Source: a virus
IMG/VR virus record: IMGVR_UViG_3300044640_000276
Coordinates: 1-31,362 of that record
Direction: 5' to 3' (one strand)
DNA length: 31,362 nt
The position numbers and the translations under genes are program-made. A model generated the notes under the pieces. That model was given only the letters and a program-made list of their open reading frames with translations. It made no database searches and was not told where the DNA came from. Shown here one piece after another: positions 7,787 through 15,130 of this stretch. Position 1 is the first letter of the stretch, and every line of letters starts with the position of its first letter.

Positions 7787-8710
7787 TTATAATAATGGGG
7801 AATTTAACCCTGCCTTTTGCACTTCTTGGTAATAATAATAACTGCTTTTCTTCTTATCTAAATCTAAAAAGGTATTATAAGGTAACTTATTTACAAATTC
7901 CCCTTTATAAAACATTCCAGTTTTTGAATCTGTAACACCAGCATTATGAAGAATCTTATATTTAACCGTATCTGATATATCGTTTGTGGACCAGCCAAAA
8001 TCCATTTCCTTAACTACCTTCGTTTGATGCCCAAAAAACCATGCATTGTAAAGCAATGACCACATGCCAGCAGTCCATTTCTGTATTGGATAATCATTTT
8101 CATACTTAGGCACATACAAATGCTCTATATTGCAGAAATATTGATATAACTTAATTGAATCCTTTTCTACTTTATCCCAAAAATTAAAATCAGTTCCCTT
8201 TACAATGTATTGTGCGCCTCCGCTATGATCGTTCATTAGCTTAGGAATCAAAGTAGGTATTCCAACTATCCTGCACATTTCAATCAATATATCTTCACCC
8301 TTCTGCATTACATAGTCATAATTAATATAACTATTCGTGTCGCTTAAATACCAAACTCTGTCTTTTTCAAACTTTGAATAATCTGGTGGTCCTGTAAATA
8401 CTATATCTGAATCATGCAAAAACAAAACTTCATCTTTTAAAGACGGATTAGATGCAATATGTTGTTTTATAAGATTAAAATAGATGGCTGGAATATAACC
8501 GCTATTTTCTCTTGTATCCTTATAAAAGAAAAACCTTATAGTATTATGATGTTGTTGTAATATTCGCCATTTGCTTAAATCTTCATTGTTGTAACCCAGC
8601 ACAATATCAATTTGATTAGGGTTAATACCATGCGAAATGAAATTATTTATGACGGTTTCTATTTGCCATAAATAATAATCATTCGCAGGTTGACAACAAA
8701 TATATCTCAT
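7787..8710 (-). CDS. Glycosyltransferase-like protein (GT-A type)
   Basis: From the chosen start (MRYICCQPANDYYLWQIETV) the protein has 307 residues. A longer frame to 8737 exists, but the internal ATG lies one base after the stop of the upstream gene (TAG-T-ATG), and AAGGAAG sits 11 bases before it, so re-initiation is likely. The key motif is DEVLFLHDSDIVFTGPPDY with D100-S101-D102, the DxD metal and sugar-nucleotide motif of GT-A enzymes. HDSDIVF before a Pro-rich turn is typical of family 2/8-like folds. A later WTAGMWSLLYNAWFFGH may form the acceptor side. It probably transfers a sugar to a protein or surface glycan; the adjacent Thr-tract protein is the obvious candidate acceptor (inference). 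Confidence 0.65.
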   Translation of the reverse strand: MRYICCQPANDYYLWQIETVINNFISHGINPNQIDIVLGYNNEDLSKWRILQQHHNTIRFFFYKDTRENSGYIPAIYFNLIKQHIASNPSLKDEVLFLHDSDIVFTGPPDYSKFEKDRVWYLSDTNSYINYDYVMQKGEDILIEMCRIVGIPTLIPKLMNDHSGGAQYIVKGTDFNFWDKVEKDSIKLYQYFCNIEHLYVPKYENDYPIQKWTAGMWSLLYNAWFFGHQTKVVKEMDFGWSTNDISDTVKYKILHNAGVTDSKTGMFYKGEFVNKLPYNTFLDLDKKKSSYYYYQEVQKAGLNSPLL

Positions 8711-8711
8711 A

Positions 8712-11700
8712 CTATGAACAACTTCCTTGTGGCCCATCTACCGTAATTGCACCACCAGCGCTAACGGTTCCAATTCTTGCGCAAATTGTAAGACTACCAC
8801 CACCTTGTAATTCTACATTTGTATTTTGAGTACCATCACAAGATTGATAATCATAATAATCTGCAAACTCATCACTATTTGACAAGAAGTATTGCTGACA
8901 ATTAGGACCAGCCGTAGTTGTAGTTGTTGTCGTTGGTGCAGCGGTAGTTGTAGTTGTTGTTGTCGGTGCCGCAGTTGTCGTAGTAGTTGTGGTAGTCGTA
9001 GTAGTAGTTGGTGGTACAAATCCACAAGCTGGAGAATTAAATTGTATTGGTAAATTGTAAGTTCCGCAACTTCCATTAGCGTAAGTCCCAATCAAATCAA
9101 ATCCAGAGCAGAATGTAGACAACAAAGTTCCATTAGGAGTACAAGTCGTAGTCGTAGTAGTCGTAGTTGGCGCAGCAGTTGTCGTAGTTGTAGTCGTTGG
9201 AGTACAAGAACTAGCTACAATACTATTAATTTGATTGCTAAAGTTAGTATGTGATTGAGATTGTAAATATCTTAAAATACCGTCACCGTTCAAAATATAG
9301 AATCCGTTTGCATAGCTAGTGTATGCAAAGAAAGGTATTGGATTAAATGTGCTACAATCGCCATTATTAACATCATATCTTAAATATGTAAATACTGGTG
9401 CCGCAGTAGTTGTAGTAGTAGTTGTTGGCGGAGCAGTTGTAGTCGTGGTTGTTGTTGGACATCCAGTTAATCCTGTTGCAGTAATTGGAATTAAACTACC
9501 TGCTGGTTGATTAAATCTAACTTCTTCAATTGTAAAGAATGCACCACCAAATGTTACACGATCATTTAAATTAAATGTGCCAATATTATAAGATTGTGAA
9601 TACAATGTATCTCCGTTTATGCAAGCTCTAAGTCTGTACCAAACTACCTGTATTGTAGTCGTAGTAGTAGTTGTTGTTGTAGTTGCGCAAGTAACTTGAA
9701 TTGATTTAGCAACTGCGTTACCAGTATTATTGGCATCCCTTACCACAATCCACCATAAGCCATCTCCAACACTAAGATAATTTTTAGGCGCAGTAGCACT
9801 AACAAATGAACCTGTAAAGGCATTTACTTGTGATGTGTAAACGGTATCAGATGCTTGATATGTACCGCTGCCTCCACTAAATGCATCAATTGTTACCGTA
9901 CCAGAACCGCCAGAACAATTATTAACTATTGTAAAGTTAACTTGTGGCAATGTTGTAGTTGTAGTTGTAGTTGTAGTTGTTGTAGGGCAATTTTGTTGCG
10001 CAAAAACCAATTGAATATTAGTTCCTATTGTGCCAGGACTTGTTGTAGTTGTATTGTCCCAAACATAGAATACCTGAGTAACCGAATCAATATATCTTTG
10101 ACTTACTAAATTAGGAGTTATTGCTGTGTACAATTGTCCAAATCCAGCCGAACAAGCATCTAGCTTGTAATATGTTGTTGGCGTTGCCGTTGTTGTACTA
10201 GTAGTTGTAGTGGTACTTGTACTTGTTGTTGGCGCTGCTGTAGTTGTGCTTGTAGTTGTACTAGTTGTGCTAGTAGAAGTAGTTGGAGCAGCAGTAGTTG
10301 TGGTAGTCGTATTATTATCTAAAACAATAGATCTAAAATCAGACATTAATTCAAGACTTGTTTCTCCAGTTGTTAATTCAGTTTGATAAGAATTAATAAT
10401 ATATCGTTTGTCCCTAATTACAATTTTATCATTTAATGCAAGTTTTGATAAAAGAAAAATCGGTAATATTGACTTGATTTTCATTAGTCTAGCCTTCTGA
10501 TTAAAGGTGTTTGATAAGTAAGCTGAATAGTAATTATTAAACAATGAATTAGTTTCAACTAGGTTAGTATAAGTTGATTGCTCCGCTCCCCAATTAATAG
10601 TATTTACCGCAGAGGACACTAAAGTATCTTGCCCAAATAAATTATAAGTTGTGGCCGTTGCAGTTGATGTGCCGTCATTAAAATAATATGTCTTAGGTGA
10701 TGTTAATGTTTGCACAACCCCATAATCATAAAGAATAACAGGCTTAGGAACATAAGCCGTTAAATCTGATTTAATTGAATACCCTACTTGTAAATTTGTG
10801 TCTGTAAATTTGGTAAAAGGCATATTCTCAAATGGTAATTCAATTGCAAATTCACCACCGTCATTATCAACTTCATATTTTAAATCGCCATAAGGAATAT
10901 CAGATTGAGCAAGAAAAGCCGTTGCTAATAAGTTCTCGCAATCTTGGTAACTAAAATTAATAGTTTTAAAAGGATTTACTCTTTCTAAATCTATTTGATC
11001 TGTTTGGCAATATTCAGATATATCATAAGTTTGGCCTGCTGAATACCATTCTTCTAATTGCTCAATTTGATAAGTAGTTTCATCAATTGAATAGCAAGTA
11101 AGATTAAACATTTTTAGTAAACCACTAAAGAAATCTTCTGCTTTTAATTCTGGCATATAACCAGCAACATCTAAAATACTATTAGTAGTTTGACTTGTTG
11201 CTCTTATTGCATTTACATCTGTAGTGATGTTCCCGCTTCCATCTCTAAGCTCTAATTTATAATTAGCCGTAAAAGTTACTGGAACTAAAGAAGAAATATA
11301 AAATGTATAAGCTCCTGTGTTATTTAATGGAGCTGTAAACGTCATTAAACTTGTCTGCGTTAAAAATTGCTGTTCATTTATTTTAACTCCGTTCTTATAA
11401 ACGTAAAAAATAAACTCAATTCCTGAAACGCTAAAAGTTAATTCAATATTTGAAGAACTTAAATATATTGGCAATGTAGGCTCAACATAATTTAACGTAT
11501 TTGTAAATGCATTAAATATGCCTTGTGTTCCTACCGTACTTGTAGCAGACTGAAAATCTATTATGTTTGGAAAAGAATTTTGAACAAATACATCTGTATT
11601 TTTTAGCCACAAAAAAGCATTTGTAAATTTTGGATTACTTAAAAATGAACCACTAAATGTGACTCCTATTTCAGTTGCAATAGATTCTAAAATCTTGCTT

Positions 11701-12305
11701 ATTCTCATTGCTGGGAATAAATCTAAATATGAAATTGGCGTTGCCGTTTTACTTATATCCCAGTTGCTTTGGCTTGTTCCGTTAGTGTCATATTGCCAAA
11801 CATTTTTAGAAGATATTAAAGGGAATTTTACATCGTTAGTAACACCACCAGCAACTCTGTTTTTAACTACTGCGCCTGTGTATGTAAAGTTGTACTGTGA
11901 ATAATCAAAATCCCTTAAAAATCTATTTTGAAATTTATCTTTTAAAGATATTAAGGTGCCAAAAAATGTCAAGGTATAATTATCTATATCACCTTGTTTA
12001 TAACTTGCTTTTTCTAATTGTATTTTCCCTTTTCTAAAGGTTAATGTATCTAATTCAATATATGCATCTTTTCTTTTGTTTGCATTGAATCCAGAATCCA
12101 AAGCATTTTCATACCAATGTTTAAAGATTGCGTTATTAGTCTTTGTTGCAGGAACGGTAAAAGATTGGCTAAAATCTGTAAAGACTTTAGATATATCATT
12201 TATATTTTGAATTGAGCTATTGATTGAGATATTTTCATCCTCAAACAATTCTAGTCTTTTTGCTAATCCATCATCCCCGTAAACAAAAATAGAAACATTA
12301 ATCAT
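8712..12305 (-). CDS. Large tail protein with mucin-like Thr tracts and Cys-paired modules
   Basis: This 1197-residue protein has two parts. Residues 1 to about 660 are a tail protein: MINVSIFVYGDDGLAKRLEL, then KVFTDFSQSFTVPATKTNN and many aromatic beta strands, resembling baseplate or tail-tip proteins placed after gp10-like genes in Bacteroidota phages. Residues about 661-1197 alternate six Thr-rich tracts (with AAP breaks) with six compact modules of about 40-95 residues. Modules 1-4 each have exactly two Cys, one near each end; modules 5 and 6 have four. The Thr tracts look like extended, possibly O-glycosylated stalks. Its start overlaps the upstream tail gene by 4 bp, and a glycosyltransferase-like gene follows at once. 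Likely a receptor-binding or display protein at the tail tip. Confidence 0.7.
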   Translation of the reverse strand: MINVSIFVYGDDGLAKRLELFEDENISINSSIQNINDISKVFTDFSQSFTVPATKTNNAIFKHWYENALDSGFNANKRKDAYIELDTLTFRKGKIQLEKASYKQGDIDNYTLTFFGTLISLKDKFQNRFLRDFDYSQYNFTYTGAVVKNRVAGGVTNDVKFPLISSKNVWQYDTNGTSQSNWDISKTATPISYLDLFPAMRISKILESIATEIGVTFSGSFLSNPKFTNAFLWLKNTDVFVQNSFPNIIDFQSATSTVGTQGIFNAFTNTLNYVEPTLPIYLSSSNIELTFSVSGIEFIFYVYKNGVKINEQQFLTQTSLMTFTAPLNNTGAYTFYISSLVPVTFTANYKLELRDGSGNITTDVNAIRATSQTTNSILDVAGYMPELKAEDFFSGLLKMFNLTCYSIDETTYQIEQLEEWYSAGQTYDISEYCQTDQIDLERVNPFKTINFSYQDCENLLATAFLAQSDIPYGDLKYEVDNDGGEFAIELPFENMPFTKFTDTNLQVGYSIKSDLTAYVPKPVILYDYGVVQTLTSPKTYYFNDGTSTATATTYNLFGQDTLVSSAVNTINWGAEQSTYTNLVETNSLFNNYYSAYLSNTFNQKARLMKIKSILPIFLLSKLALNDKIVIRDKRYIINSYQTELTTGETSLELMSDFRSIVLDNNTTTTTTAAPTTSTSTTSTTTSTTTAAPTTSTSTTTTTSTTTATPTTYYKLDACSAGFGQLYTAITPNLVSQRYIDSVTQVFYVWDNTTTTSPGTIGTNIQLVFAQQNCPTTTTTTTTTTTLPQVNFTIVNNCSGGSGTVTIDAFSGGSGTYQASDTVYTSQVNAFTGSFVSATAPKNYLSVGDGLWWIVVRDANNTGNAVAKSIQVTCATTTTTTTTTTIQVVWYRLRACINGDTLYSQSYNIGTFNLNDRVTFGGAFFTIEEVRFNQPAGSLIPITATGLTGCPTTTTTTTAPPTTTTTTTAAPVFTYLRYDVNNGDCSTFNPIPFFAYTSYANGFYILNGDGILRYLQSQSHTNFSNQINSIVASSCTPTTTTTTTAAPTTTTTTTTCTPNGTLLSTFCSGFDLIGTYANGSCGTYNLPIQFNSPACGFVPPTTTTTTTTTTTTAAPTTTTTTTAAPTTTTTTTAGPNCQQYFLSNSDEFADYYDYQSCDGTQNTNVELQGGGSLTICARIGTVSAGGAITVDGPQGSCS
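8907..10310. repeat. Triplet-repeat Thr-codon tracts (six)
   Basis: Six runs of Thr codons (ACN; GTN on the plus strand) lie at about 8907-9015, 9143-9201, 9398-9460, 9653-9685, 9951-9984 and 10170-10310, inside the large tail gene. Codons ACA, ACT and ACG are mixed, so the DNA is an imperfect triplet repeat. Such tracts can expand or shrink by three bases without frameshift. Confidence 0.85.
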
Positions 12306-13372
12306 ATCACATTATTTAACAAGTTATAAGCGTATTCAAAGTCAATCGTGTAATTGATATTCTTATCTTGTATTGTTGTCTTTAAGCTAGTTTGATTTGT
12401 CTTTAAAGTTACAGGTTTGTTATCTAATAAGACAACTTCACTTAACATTAAATCTTGAATTAAATCAGAATAATTCTCTGGCACAAATCCTGTGTTTAAA
12501 CTTACAATTTGCCTAGCATTATAATTAAATGATTTGGATTGCCCTTTGTAAAAATTATAATTGTAGTTACTTGGTAGCAAATTATACATTGTGCTTGTTA
12601 CCGTTAATTGATTTGTCTGCGCCTTAAAGAATGTTAGGAACTGCCAACCACCAAAACGATTGATAAATGAACAAACTACTGGTGTATATTTAGATTCGCA
12701 TATAGGAGTTACATTAAATACAGATGAATAGGTCAATGTCCCACCTACAAAATACTTTAAGGTTGCAATTGTACCATTGTCATAGTTAGAACTAGAAGTT
12801 GTTAATGGCACTTTATACATATATTTTCCTGCCGCAACACCAGTTCCAAAAACTGAATTAGTAATTACATTATTGCCACTTTTGTCTTTGTACTCCACAT
12901 CTAGCTTATCGCCTAATGCGTTGTTAATTAATACGTTTACATAAGGAATATTGCCTAATTTGTATTGTATTTCTTTAGAATTATCGGCCAAAAGACAATA
13001 ATTATTTAATGGATTTGTTTGATTGTATCCGCCAATGTAATCAATATACCCATCTACTCCAGCATAAGTTGTGGTGTCAACTAAAGTATATGCACCTGCG
13101 GATGTTTCCTTGTAGCGTTTTATAGAAACATTGCACCATTGATTGTTTGTGCCATCAGTTGAAACAATATTGTCAATGTATTCTTTTATGTAAGGTGATA
13201 TATTATATATCGTAACCCTTTGTTCATTGGATGCGACCTTCTTTGAAAGCATATAGGTTGCAGTTGCAGGTATTGAGTTAGGAGTATTCCAAAGGAATAT
13301 TTCCAACTTACTTCCAACTTGTGCTGCTTCATTAATCTCTATTGTGTAGGGAGATCGTGCGTATATTATCAT
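12302..13372 (-). CDS. Putative tail/baseplate protein
   Basis: This 356-residue protein is rich in beta strands and aromatic residues (MIIYARSPYTIEINEAAQVG, later NRFGGWQFLTFFKAQTNQL). It has no clear catalytic motif. It begins at a TAATG overlap with the gp10-like gene and ends in an ATGA overlap with the large Thr-tract tail protein, so the three are made together. Proteins of this length and position in Bacteroidota phages are annotated as tail or minor structural proteins; a baseplate or distal-tail role is inferred. Confidence 0.55.
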   Translation of the reverse strand: MIIYARSPYTIEINEAAQVGSKLEIFLWNTPNSIPATATYMLSKKVASNEQRVTIYNISPYIKEYIDNIVSTDGTNNQWCNVSIKRYKETSAGAYTLVDTTTYAGVDGYIDYIGGYNQTNPLNNYCLLADNSKEIQYKLGNIPYVNVLINNALGDKLDVEYKDKSGNNVITNSVFGTGVAAGKYMYKVPLTTSSSNYDNGTIATLKYFVGGTLTYSSVFNVTPICESKYTPVVCSFINRFGGWQFLTFFKAQTNQLTVTSTMYNLLPSNYNYNFYKGQSKSFNYNARQIVSLNTGFVPENYSDLIQDLMLSEVVLLDNKPVTLKTNQTSLKTTIQDKNINYTIDFEYAYNLLNNVI

Positions 13373-13911
13373 TATGTTCTCTTTAATTCGTAATCAACTA
13401 TGTAATCAACATCCATTTTAAAAGCCTGCGCAATTTCGCTATCAATGTACTTTTTCTTACCTGCCTCAAATGGCTTTGTAAAAAATAAACTTGGTCTTAA
13501 TCCTGTTTGGTAAATACTTCGAGTAATAATAAAGGCAGTAGATTGATATGAAATAAACTTACCTGTTTTTTTATCTTTAAATTGTATTCCTTTTTGTTTA
13601 ACCCATTTTTCTATTCCATTAGTCAAGCCACCTTTAGGGCCAGTTTTCCCTCCAAATTTAAATGGGCTATTGGGGGCTTTTCTAGAACTACTTTTACCCT
13701 TAACACCTTGATCTTGAAACATTCCATAGTCTGCCATTTTAAAGCCAACTATTGAATAATCATTTTCAGTTACTATCTCCCCTTTTATACTATTGTATAG
13801 CTCCTTTGTGTTGTTCTTTCTGCTCTTAGATAGGTTAGACCTTGACTGCTGAATTACATAGTCTCTAAAACGTTTTAATAAAGCTTCTGTATTCTTTAGT
13901 TGCATTAGCAA
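13372..13911 (-). CDS. HK97 gp10-like head-tail/tail completion protein
   Basis: This 179-residue basic protein has a helical N-terminus (LKRFRDYVIQQSRSNLSKS) and a middle segment YSIVGFKMADYGMFQDQGVKG, followed by a Gly/Lys/Ser loop and FIITRSIYQTGLRPSLFFT. The pattern of an aspartate-tyrosine-gly turn, a Lys/Ser-rich loop and a final helix recalls HK97 gp10-like proteins that join head and tail. It overlaps the upstream gene by 7 bp. Assignment is by pattern and position. Confidence 0.6.
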   Translation of the reverse strand: MLMQLKNTEALLKRFRDYVIQQSRSNLSKSRKNNTKELYNSIKGEIVTENDYSIVGFKMADYGMFQDQGVKGKSSSRKAPNSPFKFGGKTGPKGGLTNGIEKWVKQKGIQFKDKKTGKFISYQSTAFIITRSIYQTGLRPSLFFTKPFEAGKKKYIDSEIAQAFKMDVDYIVDYELKRT

Positions 13912-14360
13912 ATAGTCATGTCATTAGGTACAATAATATCAAATGTCAATGTCCAGCCTGCGACTTTATTTTCAAACCTATCTGTAAATGGTTCGCATAA
14001 TGGGTCTCCATCAATCTGCACTAAATTGCTAAACAAATCACCACGCTTTAAACTACTTACCAATCTTTGTGCAATTGCTAATTGCTCATTTAAAATATCC
14101 AATAGATTGTCATTGCCTTCAAACACATCTGTAGAGTTTTCTTTGCTAATATCTACAAGATCCATAAACAAAATAGAAATATTGTAAGAGCTTACATATT
14201 CATTTGGACTTGCATTGTTTACAATAATATGGCTTAAAGGATAAATAGTCTGTTTTGCCAAATCAACTTCAAAGATATCGCCTGTGCTTACCGTATGTAC
14301 AAAGCCTGTGTCTTTAATGTAATCCCTTAATTTATCTATAACGTAATAAAATCCGTTCAT
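13905..14360 (-). CDS. Putative tail terminator/completion protein
   Basis: This 151-residue protein starts MNGFYYVIDKLRDYIKDTG and contains TIYPLSHIIVNNASPNEYVSS and the final strand GWTLTFDIIVPNDMTIC. The order of N-terminal helix, central strand with P-L-x-H and a C-terminal strand resembles small tail terminator proteins that adopt the gpU/gp17-like fold. It lies between the tail chaperone and the gp10-like gene. Its start overlaps the chaperone's -1 frame stop by one base. Confidence 0.5.
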   Translation of the reverse strand: MNGFYYVIDKLRDYIKDTGFVHTVSTGDIFEVDLAKQTIYPLSHIIVNNASPNEYVSSYNISILFMDLVDISKENSTDVFEGNDNLLDILNEQLAIAQRLVSSLKRGDLFSNLVQIDGDPLCEPFTDRFENKVAGWTLTFDIIVPNDMTIC

Positions 14361-14611
14361 TATTTATTTTGTTTAATCAATTTCATTTCTAATTCATTCT
14401 TTTGTTTCTCAAAACTTAAAAAAGTTAAGCATTGATTAATGGGTAACTGGGTAATTTCATCAAATCTTCTAACATCGCCCTGTGATAAGGCATAGATACT
14501 GGAGTACCAGCCCCATCTTTTGCCGAATTGCGCAGCTTCGTTAAACTCATCGACCTGTCCCCCTCCAAAAAGTCCATCGTACTTTTCAATAATTCTCGAC
14601 CTAAAGTCCAA
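14360..14611 (-). CDS. -1 frame extension of tail assembly chaperone (GT-like product)
   Basis: This frame has no ATG start; it opens at a TTG lying inside the T9 run at 14610-14618, and a TAG stands four codons upstream (14624-14626). It is therefore best read as the -1 continuation of the gene starting at 15099. A slip on T-TTT-TTT after Phe163 gives a 246-residue fusion. The 83 new residues contain FGKRWGWYSSIYALSQGDVRR, a pattern typical of the second domain of tail assembly chaperones. The frame overlaps the zero-frame gene by 187 bp and runs to a stop one base from the next start. Initiation at TTG, with AAGG seven bases upstream, is the alternative. Confidence 0.65.
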   Translation of the reverse strand: MDFRSRIIEKYDGLFGGGQVDEFNEAAQFGKRWGWYSSIYALSQGDVRRFDEITQLPINQCLTFLSFEKQKNELEMKLIKQNK

Positions 14612-15099
14612 AAAAAAACCTTGCTACTTAACACAACATCCATTGGTGCATCAAGCATTTCATTTGCAAACTTATCACTACCCTCGTAATCTTCAATTAG
14701 GTATTTACTTCCTAATCTTTGTTTAATTGGTCTATAAAGAACTGCCATACTTTTGTGGCTATCTTCCCAATCAACTATGTATCCGTCTAGGTCCATGTAT
14801 TCACCCGAAGACATATCGTTTAGATTAGGTATAAATCCAAACTCTGTCCCATTTAAAGTAAACTTTGTGACTAACTCTGGAATCTTATTAAACAATTCAG
14901 TTATCGTTGTAACCGCAAAACTTAAATCCTTTTGCTTCATTTTTGCAACTATATTTAAATCAACGTTGCAAAATATTTGAACCAACTTTTGGTTTAAAAA
15001 CTTACCCTCCTCATTTTCGTCTGCTATCTTAACAAACTTCTGATATTGACTTAATTTTATTTCACTTAATGATGTCGGAATTGTTATTTTAACCTTCAT
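14425..15099 (-). CDS. Tail assembly chaperone, zero-frame product (G-like)
   Basis: The chosen start MKVKITIPTSLSEIKLSQYQ gives 224 residues; the frame stays open farther upstream inside terL, but that part does not look like protein. The ATG is one base after a copy of the 12-base motif. The protein is helical, with SQYQKFVKIADENEEGKF and LPSYPLINA at its end. Chaperones of this kind coat the tape measure during tail assembly and are often made in two forms by frameshifting. The T9 run falls at codons 161-164 (V-F-F-W). The zero-frame end (WTLGRELLKSTMDFLEGD) also looks genuine, so both products may be used. Placement just after terL, far from the tape measure, is unusual against lambda. 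Confidence 0.65.
   Translation of the reverse strand: MKVKITIPTSLSEIKLSQYQKFVKIADENEEGKFLNQKLVQIFCNVDLNIVAKMKQKDLSFAVTTITELFNKIPELVTKFTLNGTEFGFIPNLNDMSSGEYMDLDGYIVDWEDSHKSMAVLYRPIKQRLGSKYLIEDYEGSDKFANEMLDAPMDVVLSSKVFFWTLGRELLKSTMDFLEGDRSMSLTKLRNSAKDGAGTPVSMPYHRAMLEDLMKLPSYPLINA
14610..14618 (-). promoter_or_regulatory. Candidate -1 ribosomal frameshift site (T9)
   Basis: The minus-strand message reads AAG GTT TTT TTT TGG in the zero frame, with nine T residues between GG and GG. T-TTT-TTT fits the X-XXY-YYZ slippery pattern. Slipping back one base enters a frame that is closed four codons upstream and open for 83 codons downstream. GC-rich sequence (GGAGGGGGACAGG) follows at 14557-14569, some 40 bases downstream, and could act as a pause element. 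Confidence 0.6.
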
Positions 15100-15100
15100 A

Positions 15101-15112
15101 ATGTATAAACGT
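15101..15112 (-). promoter_or_regulatory. Start-proximal 12-base motif, copy 3
   Basis: ACGTTTATACAT on the minus strand, one base before the ATG at 15099, in the 31-bp space after terL. Upstream is AAGACAAAAACAAACAA, shared with the region before the small gene at 7762. Confidence 0.5.
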
Positions 15113-15130
15113 ATTTTGTTTGTTTTTGTC

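Noticed and set aside
8907-10310. CRISPR-like repeat array
   Set aside because: The repeats are Thr-codon triplets within one open frame, with unequal spacers that encode protein modules; there are no fixed-length repeats and spacers and no cas genes.
8712-12305. Diversity-generating retroelement target
   Set aside because: No reverse transcriptase gene and no template repeat with A-to-N differences were seen.
14360-14611. Independent gene starting at TTG
   Set aside because: The TTG lies inside the T9 run with no good spacing for a separate start, and an in-frame TAG is four codons upstream; frameshift entry explains the frame better. Not fully excluded.
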